7,066 nt of DNA from Alistipes sp. GTDB taxonomy: Bacteria > Bacteroidota > Bacteroidia > Bacteroidales > Rikenellaceae. The stretch spans positions 1-7,066 of the forward strand of contig JAFNUH010000269.1 of assembly GCA_017384185.1 (NCBI GenBank), written 5' to 3'. The notes beneath the pieces are model-generated. The model made no database searches, was not told where the DNA came from, and saw only the letters and a program-made list of their open reading frames with translations. Shown here one piece after another: positions 1 through 5,916 of this stretch (positions are counted from its first letter, which is position 1; the number at the start of each line of letters is the position of its first letter). A program made the translations under genes and the position numbers.

Positions 1-797
1 CCACCGAAACAACCGATAACCACATCGGGCTCGTCGCCAGCCATCTCCATCTGTTTGATAGCCTCCTCACCTATGATGGTCTGGTGCATCAAGACGTGGT
101 TCATCACACTACCCAGACAGTAACGTGTTGTATCGCCGTGCTCGAGAGCACTCTCCACAGCCTCCGAGATAGCCATACCGAGGTTACCACCACACTCGGG
201 GTCCTTTGCCAAAACATCACGACCAAAACGGGTTGTATCGCTCGGCGAAGGAATCACATTAGCACCCCACGCATTCATCAACAACTTGCGGTAGGGCTTC
301 TGCTGGCAACTGACCTTAACCATATAGACACGCAGGTCGATATTAAAGTATTGGCACGCCAACGACATAGCACTACCCCACTGACCACCGCCGGTCTCCG
401 TTGCAAGATATTTTATACCCTGCTTAGCGTTGTAGTACGCCTGCGGAATAGCCGTATTGGGCTTATGCGAACCTGCAGGCGAAGTGCCCTCATTCTTGAA
501 ATAAATCTTTGCGGGCGTATCGAGCAAACGCTCAAGATTATATGCACGCACCACGGGCGTAGGTCGCCAAATCTTATATAGGTTTTGTACCTCTTCGGGT
601 ATCTCGATGTATCGCTCAGTTGATAGCTCCTGCTTCACCAACTCCTCACCAAAGATGCGGCACATAGACTCAAATGTCACAGGCTGCTTGGTCTGAGGGT
701 CAAGGCACGGCATAGGCTTATTGGGCATATCTGCCACAATGTTATACCACGCCGTTGGCATCTCGCTCTCGGGCAGAATAAACTTTTTTGTCTTCAT
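1..797 (-). CDS. trpB: Tryptophan synthase beta chain, TrpB2 type (partial, C-terminus off the left edge)
   Basis: PLP enzyme expected to join indole and serine (or a phosphoserine-type donor in some TrpB2 enzymes) to make L-tryptophan in the cytoplasm. The visible 265 residues start MKTKKFILPESEMPTAWYNI. They contain EGTSPAGSHKPNTA at about 103-116, where K112 is the expected Schiff-base lysine, and ETGGGQWGSAM at about 134-144. The EG-SP-GSHK-NTA pattern and the long N-terminal extension mark the TrpB2 subfamily rather than TrpB1. The last visible residues, VVIGCFG, begin the glycine-rich loop that holds the PLP phosphate, so roughly 190 C-terminal residues are missing. The ATG at 797 is the natural start; it has an A-rich upstream region and no Shine-Dalgarno. 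The gene follows a leader with a trp attenuator, which supports a role in tryptophan supply. No trpA is visible, so whether it has an alpha partner or works as an indole-salvage enzyme cannot be judged here. Confidence 0.95.
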   Translation of the reverse strand, partial: MKTKKFILPESEMPTAWYNIVADMPNKPMPCLDPQTKQPVTFESMCRIFGEELVKQELSTERYIEIPEEVQNLYKIWRPTPVVRAYNLERLLDTPAKIYFKNEGTSPAGSHKPNTAIPQAYYNAKQGIKYLATETGGGQWGSAMSLACQYFNIDLRVYMVKVSCQQKPYRKLLMNAWGANVIPSPSDTTRFGRDVLAKDPECGGNLGMAISEAVESALEHGDTTRYCLGSVMNHVLMHQTIIGEEAIKQMEMAGDEPDVVIGCFG

Positions 798-852
798 AGT
801 TGACTATATATTTTCATTTTACACTTACCATTGTCACCGATTAGCAACAGAG

Positions 853-885
853 AAAAACCATTGTTCGGCATTGAACAATGGTTTT
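853..885 (-). terminator. Intrinsic terminator of the trpB2 attenuator
   Basis: A perfect 13-bp hairpin has arms 885-873 and 866-854 and a 6-nt loop (AAUGCC in RNA). The descending arm runs into a short T tract (857-853) followed by CTCTG. The stem is only moderately GC-rich (GAACAATGG core), which suits a conditional terminator. Its left arm is the segment that can instead pair with 934-926. It lies within the trpB2 leader, 56 nt upstream of the start codon, so its job is premature termination rather than ending a finished gene. Confidence 0.85.
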
Positions 886-984
886 CATATACATTACATT
901 ATATACACACATAACTCAAGCAACGCCATTGTTCTATTTCCCCAATGAACGCCACCACCAATAGTTATGTGACAACTGCATCAT
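854..984 (-). promoter_or_regulatory. Tryptophan attenuator (ribosome-mediated) in the trpB2 leader
   Basis: Four mutually exclusive RNA segments can be read on the minus strand. Segment 1 (about 956-943, covering two of the Trp codons) can pair with segment 2 (about 931-919): a 5-bp CAUUG/CAAUG core, extended by G-C and G-U pairs past one bulged U. Segment 2 (GAACAATGG, 934-926) is perfectly complementary over 9 bp to segment 3 (CCATTGTTC, 881-873). Segment 3 also forms the left arm of the 13-bp terminator with segment 4 (866-854). A ribosome stalled on the Trp codons at 960-952 would cover segment 1 and leave segment 2 free, giving 2:3 antitermination. A ribosome reaching the stop codon at 936-934 would cover segment 2, letting the 3:4 terminator form. 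The sequence elements are seen directly. The mechanism is inferred by analogy with the classical trp leader. Confidence 0.88.
934..984 (-). CDS. trpL: trp leader peptide, 16 residues with three tandem Trp codons
   Basis: A short reading frame encodes MMQLSHNYWWWRSLGK and ends in TAG. Three consecutive TGG codons (960-952) in a 16-codon frame would be very unusual by chance and are the hallmark of a tryptophan-sensing leader peptide. The frame begins with two ATG codons (984-982 and 981-979), and either could initiate. The upstream stretch is purine-rich but has no clear Shine-Dalgarno, as is common in Bacteroidota. The stop codon overlaps the first base of the antiterminator arm (934-926), so a terminating ribosome would mask that arm. 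The peptide itself is not expected to have a function; translation through it is the sensor. It lies 137 nt upstream of the trpB2 start. Confidence 0.88.
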   Translation of the reverse strand: MMQLSHNYWWWRSLGK

Positions 985-1006
985 ACTAATCTTTACTTCT
1001 TTAATG

Positions 1007-1042
1007 CAAATATATGTATAAATTCGTTACGTTGTACTCAAA
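1007..1042 (-). promoter_or_regulatory. Candidate promoter for the trpL-trpB2 transcript
   Basis: TATATTTG at 1014-1007 matches the Bacteroidota -7 consensus TAnnTTTG exactly. It would start transcription about 15-20 nt before the leader-peptide ATG. The nearest TTTG (-33-like) is at 1042-1039, which leaves a 24-nt spacer against the usual 19-21, so the upstream element is poor. Read-through from rsmA is the alternative source of this transcript. Confidence 0.45.
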
Positions 1043-1065
1043 TGTTGCATTTTTTTGCAACATTT
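1040..1065 (-). terminator. Perfect 10-bp hairpin just after rsmA, possible weak terminator
   Basis: Arms 1065-1056 and 1049-1040 (AAATGTTGCA/TGCAACATTT) are perfectly complementary around an all-A loop of 6 nt in the minus-strand RNA. It begins 8 nt past the rsmA stop codon, which suggests an end-of-gene structure. After the stem the sequence is GAGTAC rather than a T run; only the TTT inside the arm is available, so termination may be weak. The distal arm contains the TTTG considered as a -33 element for trpB2, so it could also be a protein-binding palindrome. Confidence 0.4.
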
Positions 1066-1073
1066 ATGGCATA

Positions 1074-1862
1074 CTACCCACGATTTTCAGCAACCCAGTT
1101 TGTGAGTTCCACAAAATCTGCCACCGACAACTGCTCAGCACGTTGAGTAAAGAATCGATGCTCGGCTCCTCCAAAATCACCAAAAACCGAGCGCAACGAG
1201 TTACGAATCATCTTGCGGCGTTGACCAAACGAGGCCTTGACAACCTTTACAAACAACGCCTCGTCACAACCCAACTGCGTTGTTGCATTACGCTTGAGGC
1301 GGATAACTGCCGACTTTACCTTTGGCGGCGGATTAAACACCTTCTCGCCAACGGTGAAGAGATACTCTATATCGTACCACGCCTGCAACAGCACGCTCAA
1401 TATTCCATATTCACGTGACCCTGGGGGCTCCGCAATACGCACTGCCACCTCACGCTGAATCATACCCACACACTCTGGGACAATATCACGATTCTCGATG
1501 ACCTTAAAGAATATCTGCGATGAGATATTATACGGGAAGTTTCCTATCACTCGCACCTCCTCGCCGAAACGCTCACGCAGGTCCATCTTCAGGAAGTCAC
1601 CCTCGATGAGTCGTGGTGCAAAATCGGGATAGTGCTCGTGCAGATACTCAACGCTCTCCGAGTCTATCTCGGCGCCATACGTTACAACGTCGTCACGCTG
1701 TAACAAGAACTGCGTCAATACACCCATACCACAACCAACCTCCAACACCTGTGCGGGTGCTTCGGCAGTACCTCCCGAGAGCGAGTAGCATATCTTTCGG
1801 GCAATATTCAAATCGGTCAGGAAGTGCTGACCGAGTGCTTTTTTGGCTCTTACTTGTGTCAT
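1074..1862 (-). CDS. rsmA: 16S rRNA (adenine1518-N6/adenine1519-N6)-dimethyltransferase RsmA/KsgA
   Basis: Uses S-adenosylmethionine to dimethylate the two adjacent adenines in the helix 45 loop of 16S rRNA late in small-subunit assembly; loss of the enzyme gives kasugamycin resistance in many bacteria. The 262-residue protein has the family signature throughout: KKALGQHFL near residues 7-15, the SAM-binding EVGCGMG at 41-47, the catalytic motif NFPY at 108-111, FNPPPKV at 176-182, FGQRRKMIRNSL at about 212-223 and RAEQLSVADFVEL at about 241-253. The length is normal for the family. I chose the ATG at 1862, giving MTQVRAKK, because homologues begin shortly before the KK-LGQHFL motif. An ATG three codons upstream (1871) is possible but overlaps a candidate -7 element. 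The gene is divergent from cutC, and the trpB2 leader lies directly downstream. Confidence 0.96.
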   Translation of the reverse strand: MTQVRAKKALGQHFLTDLNIARKICYSLSGGTAEAPAQVLEVGCGMGVLTQFLLQRDDVVTYGAEIDSESVEYLHEHYPDFAPRLIEGDFLKMDLRERFGEEVRVIGNFPYNISSQIFFKVIENRDIVPECVGMIQREVAVRIAEPPGSREYGILSVLLQAWYDIEYLFTVGEKVFNPPPKVKSAVIRLKRNATTQLGCDEALFVKVVKASFGQRRKMIRNSLRSVFGDFGGAEHRFFTQRAEQLSVADFVELTNWVAENRG

Positions 1863-1868
1863 ACGCCA

Positions 1869-1876
1869 CAAAGTTA
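1869..1876 (-). promoter_or_regulatory. Candidate -7 element for rsmA
   Basis: TAACTTTG at 1876-1869 fits TAnnTTTG and would give a very short leader before the ATG at 1862. No TTTG lies 19-21 nt upstream. A second exact match, TATATTTG at 1942-1935, would give a leader of about 65 nt but also lacks a -33 element. Which one is used cannot be decided from the sequence. Confidence 0.3.
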
Positions 1877-1915
1877 GTCAATTTCCCATAGAGAACGCCA
1901 CATTTATCGTCGAAA

Positions 1916-1946
1916 TTTGATAACTTTACCCTCACAAATATATTTT
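1916..1946 (+). promoter_or_regulatory. Candidate promoter for cutC, very close to the start codon
   Basis: TTTG at 1916-1919 and TATATTTT at 1939-1946 (7 of 8 to the TAnnTTTG consensus, counting the free positions) are separated by 19 nt, a normal Bacteroidota spacing. The -7 element ends only 3 nt before the ATG at 1950, so the transcript would be leaderless or nearly so. The site overlaps the minus-strand TATATTTG at 1942-1935. Confidence 0.45.
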
Positions 1947-1949
1947 ATT

Positions 1950-2684
1950 ATGCGAAAAATTGAAGTTTGCAGCACATCTCTCAACGATGCACGTGAGGCC
2001 GAGGCGGGTGGAGCAATCAGAATAGAGCTTTGCTCGGCAATAACTTGCGGTGGCGTAACACCCAGCTATGGCACTATACGGTGCGTAGCAGATGCGGGGC
2101 TAAATCTCGATATAAACGTCCTGATACGAGCTCGTGAGGGAGGATTTTACTACTCTGAGTCGGAGATTGAGACTATGTGCCGAGATATTGAGTTTTGCCG
2201 TGAGGCTGGCGTTCACGGAGTGGTTATCGGAGCGCTCACAGAGCAGGGAGATATTGACGTAGAGGCTTGCAAGCGTATGATGGATGCTGCGGGCGATATG
2301 TCGGTTACGTTCCACCGTGCATTTGACATCTGCCGTGACCCATTCACCGCATTGGAGCAGATTATTTCGCTCGGCTGTGACCGACTGCTAACATCTGGAC
2401 AACAAGCTTCAGCTGAGCTGGGCGCAGAGCTTATCGCCGAGCTGGTTAAGCGTGCGGCAGGACGCATTATCATTATGCCAGGTGCAGGCATAAACCCCAG
2501 AAACATCGCCACCATAGAGCAAAAAACAGCGGCTACGGAGTTCCACTCCACAGCCGCCATAGATTGCTTAGATGCGGCATTTGGCAACGCCGCCGTATCG
2601 TTTGCTGCATATCCCCAGCGTGAGGGCATCATTCGCCACTCAGCAAGGGAGCAGGTATCAGAGCTTGTGAATAACACTCTTTAA
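1950..2684 (+). CDS. cutC: CutC family protein (copper homeostasis protein CutC)
   Basis: Cytoplasmic TIM-barrel protein of the CutC family, historically linked to copper tolerance. Its enzymatic activity, if any, is not established, and the original E. coli copper phenotype was later attributed largely to a small RNA (MicL) from that locus. The 244 residues match the family end to end: RIELC at 24-28, GGVTPS at 34-39, IRAREGGFYYS at 59-69, TFHRAFD at 120-126, RLLTSGQ at 145-151, GAGIN at 178-182 and EFHSTA at 197-202. The start at 1950 gives MRKIEVCS, which aligns with the usual family N-terminus; an in-frame upstream ATG at 1917 would add 11 unconserved residues. It stands alone on the plus strand, and its last 27 nt overlap the 3' end of the convergent lipoprotein gene. 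Confidence 0.94.
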   Translation: MRKIEVCSTSLNDAREAEAGGAIRIELCSAITCGGVTPSYGTIRCVADAGLNLDINVLIRAREGGFYYSESEIETMCRDIEFCREAGVHGVVIGALTEQGDIDVEACKRMMDAAGDMSVTFHRAFDICRDPFTALEQIISLGCDRLLTSGQQASAELGAELIAELVKRAAGRIIIMPGAGINPRNIATIEQKTAATEFHSTAAIDCLDAAFGNAAVSFAAYPQREGIIRHSAREQVSELVNNTL

Positions 2685-5279
2685 CTGGTCTGCAAGCGAA
2701 GTGTTGTAACCCTGCGAGAAGTAAACCACACGACCAAATGTATCGCACACCGCAATAACAGGCAAGGTCTTAGATGTAGAGTTACAACCCGAACATATCA
2801 TCGAGCGCACTTTGTCGTCAACATCCACGCCGAAGTGCGCTTTTACTTCGCCAAGCATCGCACGGTTGTACTTTGCCGCATCCTCAGCCGATGCGTGCAA
2901 CACTACCATAGGACGTTTCCACTCATCCAACACATCAGCAATAGATGCCAAGCCTCGTGAGGCGTGATTTGTAGGCTCGTCGCTCGTACCCATAACTGCC
3001 ACGATAAAATATCCACGACCTACCGTTGAGAGCAACGAAGCCTCGCTCTGCTTACCCTCGGGCAGATACAACTTCTCGGGATCCATCGAGCCAATAACGC
3101 CAATATCATCGTTTGCAGGGCGCAGTACCATCTTCACATCCTGCACCTCGCCATCCTTAACATTAAATGTTACCGAACGAGCCAACACCTTGCCACTTGC
3201 CATACGGTTACCCGTAGTGAGCATATAATAACCCTCGTCAAGCGTAATCTTGCGTGTCAACAGACTCGGGTCAGCCGTAGCACCCAAATCATTCTCGGTG
3301 TCAACATCAAAACGAATCGTGCGGCACTGTCCATTCTCAATACGACATATTGAGCAGTGGCTATAATAGTTGGGGTTAGGAATTGCAGGCACAATCTTCG
3401 GGTCGTACGTTGTACGGATAGCACCCTTTGCAGCCTGCTGCTCAGCAACCGCACCATCCAACATAACATCAATCCACTCGCCATCGCTCATATACTGCGG
3501 ATAGCCACTCATAGCACCCATACGAGCTGCAATGCCATACGTACGGCAAGCCGCAACAAAGAAACGGTCACGTGAAGCCTTATCAGCCATACGAATACGC
3601 AACACACCTGCGGGCGTAGCCTGCAATGAGATGGGGTTATACTCGTCTGCCGGAGAGATATTCTCCTTAACCCAAGCGGCAATATCGGTTGCCGATGGAT
3701 TCTCACCAATAGCAGGTGTCAAGACCTCACGAATCTGCTTACGGTATGGTTGCAAGAACTCGCTTACGATGCGAGGATTAAGGATGTAACGCACATACTC
3801 CGACGTAAGCTCGGCTGGTGTAACCGTCGTTAAGGCATCCTCCAGCACTGCGAGCGACGTATCGTGCAAATCCTTGCGAGAGATAGCACCCAACAAAGCC
3901 ACAGCACGTTCACGCTCAGCACCCGACTTCGAGTCGATAAATGCCTTCACATCACGCCAATTACCCATAGCACCAACTATCAAATCCTGCTCACGAGCTG
4001 AGTAGTCAGCGCACTTCTCGGGTGTCATAAATGTAGCCTTATATCCCAAACGAATAGCATCCTCAGCTGCCAAACGCTCCTTGTTTGCAGCAATAGCCTC
4101 GTCGGTAAGATTTACGGGCAGGTCGCCAGGTACGGGAGGTGTCATATCCTCCTCGAACTCGAATATATCACTATCTCGCTTATCAAGTTTTACGGTTATA
4201 GCCTCGCCCGTCAACTTACCAAAGCCGAAGCTACCCTCGTACGATGCCCAAATAAGCATATCGCCCAAACCCATATGCAGTGTAACCTGACCCTCTGAGT
4301 TTGTCGGCAGAGTTACAACGGTGGTATATTCGCCATAGTTGAAAATCTTAAACTCCACGGTAGCGCCCTCGACCGCCTTACCCTCAGCATCGACAATCGT
4401 CACGGTAGATTTACGCATAGGAGCATAATTCTCAATTACGTTAATCTCGGTGTAGCACTCACTCTTCTGGATTACATCCTCCGTACCACGATAGTCGCCA
4501 TAAACTCTCGTGTGCATCAACATTGCACGTGTAGCAGGCTGGTTAAACCACGCAACATTGAGTTCTGGCTCAGGCTCGCAAGCACCCATAAAGTACCACT
4601 TACCATCAATCCAAACCTCTACCCAAGCGTGGTTACTATCAGTATGCGCCCAGCGGGGAGTATATACCTGACGGGCAGGAATACCCACAGCACGCAGAGC
4701 CGAAACGGTAAACGTTGACTCCTCGCCACAACGTCCCTCGGCAGTAAGCATCGTAGCCATAGGCGAAGATGTACGACTATCAGAGGGAACATAGGTAGCC
4801 TTCTCGTGGCACCAGTGGTTTACCTCCAATGCCGCATCGTGAAGCGAAAGACCCTCCACACGCATACGCAATGTATCGTAGTACATCATACGGAACTCAT
4901 CCATACGCTCGTTGTTAACTCTTACGGGCAACACAAAATGGCGGAACAAATCCTCGGGCACATCCTTGCCCCACGCCATCTGCTCACGAGCCTTGAGCGA
5001 CATACGAACATTGTCGAGGAAGTATTCGCCCTGATAATCGCCCATATCGGCTGACGACATAGCCGAGTAGAGGAACTCCATAGCCTCACGCTCCTCGGTT
5101 GTCATATCCTGCTCAAAGACCGTAAAAATATCGCCCTGAGTAAAGTGCGCACGACGAGCCTCAAAAGCCTCGTGTACCGACTCACGTACCGAACTATCGG
5201 TTATAAAATGTCGCTGGCAGCTGCCAAGTGTCATCACTGCTACACAAGCCAAAGAGGTAAAAAGTGTATTTAGTCTCAT
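2658..5279 (-). CDS. Large transglutaminase-like lipoprotein with degenerate second transglutaminase domain and thioredoxin-like C-terminus
   Basis: An 873-residue exported protein. Residues 1-21 form a lipoprotein signal ending in the lipobox LGSC, with C21 lipidated. The next residues (QRHFITD) lack the acidic cluster of Bacteroidota surface-export signals, so a periplasm-facing anchor is likelier. Residues about 145-240 are a transglutaminase/protease-like core with C184 (EGRCGEES) and H217 (SNHAWVEVW). The usual Asp four residues after W228 is absent (G232), and E235 is the nearest acid. Residues about 290-366 look like a beta-sandwich (VDAEGKAVEGATVEF). Residues about 530-610 resemble a second transglutaminase fold that has lost Cys and His. 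Residues about 750-873 resemble a thioredoxin fold with LPVIAVCD near 839-846. The substrate is unknown; peptide or cell-wall cleavage is as plausible as cross-linking. It is probably transcribed alone, since the upstream gene ends in a terminator. The ATG at 5279 is followed directly by the signal peptide. Confidence 0.85.
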   Translation of the reverse strand: MRLNTLFTSLACVAVMTLGSCQRHFITDSSVRESVHEAFEARRAHFTQGDIFTVFEQDMTTEEREAMEFLYSAMSSADMGDYQGEYFLDNVRMSLKAREQMAWGKDVPEDLFRHFVLPVRVNNERMDEFRMMYYDTLRMRVEGLSLHDAALEVNHWCHEKATYVPSDSRTSSPMATMLTAEGRCGEESTFTVSALRAVGIPARQVYTPRWAHTDSNHAWVEVWIDGKWYFMGACEPEPELNVAWFNQPATRAMLMHTRVYGDYRGTEDVIQKSECYTEINVIENYAPMRKSTVTIVDAEGKAVEGATVEFKIFNYGEYTTVVTLPTNSEGQVTLHMGLGDMLIWASYEGSFGFGKLTGEAITVKLDKRDSDIFEFEEDMTPPVPGDLPVNLTDEAIAANKERLAAEDAIRLGYKATFMTPEKCADYSAREQDLIVGAMGNWRDVKAFIDSKSGAERERAVALLGAISRKDLHDTSLAVLEDALTTVTPAELTSEYVRYILNPRIVSEFLQPYRKQIREVLTPAIGENPSATDIAAWVKENISPADEYNPISLQATPAGVLRIRMADKASRDRFFVAACRTYGIAARMGAMSGYPQYMSDGEWIDVMLDGAVAEQQAAKGAIRTTYDPKIVPAIPNPNYYSHCSICRIENGQCRTIRFDVDTENDLGATADPSLLTRKITLDEGYYMLTTGNRMASGKVLARSVTFNVKDGEVQDVKMVLRPANDDIGVIGSMDPEKLYLPEGKQSEASLLSTVGRGYFIVAVMGTSDEPTNHASRGLASIADVLDEWKRPMVVLHASAEDAAKYNRAMLGEVKAHFGVDVDDKVRSMICSGCNSTSKTLPVIAVCDTFGRVVYFSQGYNTSLADQLKSVIHKL

Positions 5280-5298
5280 TTACAAAAGATTTTATTCG

Positions 5299-5306
5299 TA
5301 AAGATA
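5299..5306 (-). promoter_or_regulatory. Weak candidate -7 element for the lipoprotein gene
   Basis: TATCTTTA at 5306-5299 is one base off TAnnTTTG and sits 20 nt before the ATG at 5279. No TTTG is present 19-21 nt upstream. It is the best match in the 61 nt between the preceding terminator and the gene. Confidence 0.3.
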
Positions 5307-5340
5307 CTCATTTTTTTATTTCGTGATATACTTATATACG

Positions 5341-5375
5341 AAAAAAGACTGACTAAAATAATATAGCCAGCCTTT
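5341..5375 (-). terminator. Intrinsic terminator of the outer-membrane protein gene
   Basis: The stem has arms 5373-5364 (AGGCTGGCTA) and 5355-5346 (TAGTCAGTCT), ten base pairs including two G-U pairs, with an 8-nt loop. Flanking A's (5375-5374) pair with the first T's. A run of six T's (5346-5341) follows on the minus strand. It lies about 20 nt past the stop codon of the 5397-5852 gene. Confidence 0.8.
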
Positions 5376-5396
5376 CAAAACGCTTTTACCCTCTTA

Positions 5397-5852
5397 TTAG
5401 AAGCAGAAGTTTGCACCAATACTCAACACAACAGGATTTGAACGAACATCGTCCAGCATAGCCTGCCATTTAAGTGCCGCCGTAAGCTCCACAACATTGG
5501 CAACATTGAAGTCAATACCACCACCAAGATTCAAGCCTGCCGCCCACTTGCCGATGTCGTTAGCCACAATACCCGCAGCGGGATATACACGTACAACGCC
5601 CAAATCGAAAACATAATGAGCATCGCAGCTAAAATCAATTGAACAACCCTTGTGCAACAATGCGGTAACCGATGGCTCCAAACGCCAATTATTATCAAAA
5701 CGATAACGACCAACGGCACCAACACCTAAAACAGTATCACCTGTATTGGTATAGATGCTCAAACGAGGTCCCAATGTCCATCCTCCTGGCTCCTGAGCCG
5801 ATGCCGTAACAGCACACAATGCCGCAACGACCAAAAGTAATAATTTTTTCAT
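5397..5852 (-). CDS. Small outer-membrane beta-barrel protein (porin-family-like)
   Basis: A 151-residue protein with a classic Sec signal peptide: MKKLLLLVVAALCAVTASAQ, probable cleavage after ASA at 17-19. The mature part of about 130 residues alternates polar and hydrophobic/aromatic positions with Gly/Asn/Asp turns (for example GPRLSIYTNTGDTVLGVGAVGRYRF and GLNLGGGIDFN) and ends in phenylalanine (ANFCF). This is the pattern of a compact barrel of about eight strands recognised by the Bam complex. No enzyme motif is visible, and the specific role is unknown. Two cysteines (about 70 and 75, in GCSIDFSC) could form a disulfide. The ATG at 5852 directly precedes the signal peptide; a GTG 12 codons upstream lies in a hairpin and is unlikely. 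It is a single-gene unit with its own promoter and terminator. Confidence 0.75.
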   Translation of the reverse strand: MKKLLLLVVAALCAVTASAQEPGGWTLGPRLSIYTNTGDTVLGVGAVGRYRFDNNWRLEPSVTALLHKGCSIDFSCDAHYVFDLGVVRVYPAAGIVANDIGKWAAGLNLGGGIDFNVANVVELTAALKWQAMLDDVRSNPVVLSIGANFCF

Positions 5853-5867
5853 CTTTGTCTGGTTTTG

Positions 5868-5895
5868 CGAATACGAATCATTTGACACGTATTCG
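5868..5895 (-). promoter_or_regulatory. 5'-UTR hairpin upstream of the outer-membrane protein gene
   Basis: A perfect 8-bp inverted repeat (CGAATACG at 5895-5888, CGTATTCG at 5875-5868) with a 12-nt loop lies between the predicted transcription start near 5910 and the ATG at 5852. The downstream arm ends 15 nt before the start codon. It could affect mRNA stability or translation, or be a protein-binding palindrome. There is no direct evidence of function. Confidence 0.45.
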
Positions 5896-5916
5896 AGTTA
5901 AACATATCTTACAATT

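Noticed and set aside
84..581. Open frame on the plus strand across trpB2
   Set aside because: It is antisense to a clearly recognised enzyme and its translation resembles no protein family.
853..885. The hairpin read simply as an rsmA terminator
   Set aside because: It lies about 190 nt past the rsmA stop, and its left arm is perfectly complementary to the segment at the stop codon of a WWW leader peptide, so the attenuator reading explains more.
798..1000. T-box or metabolite riboswitch upstream of trpB2
   Set aside because: No T-box-like conserved motif or known aptamer pattern was seen, and T-boxes are not typical of Bacteroidota; the leader-peptide model accounts for the structure.
1014..1458. 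Open frames on the plus strand across the 3' half of rsmA
   Set aside because: Antisense shadows of conserved RsmA coding sequence with no recognisable features.
1863..1871. Upstream ATG for rsmA (adds MWR)
   Set aside because: Homologues start close to the KK-LGQHFL motif, and the codon overlaps a candidate -7 element; not strictly excluded.
2213..2677. Minus-strand open frame inside cutC, or a MicL-like small RNA at the cutC 3' end
   Set aside because: The frame is a shadow of CutC; MicL is known from enterobacteria, and no promoter or terminator for such an RNA is visible here.
5853..5888. GTG start giving 12 extra residues before the signal peptide of the outer-membrane protein
   Set aside because: The extension is polar and would precede a standard MKK signal peptide, and it lies in the 5'-UTR hairpin.
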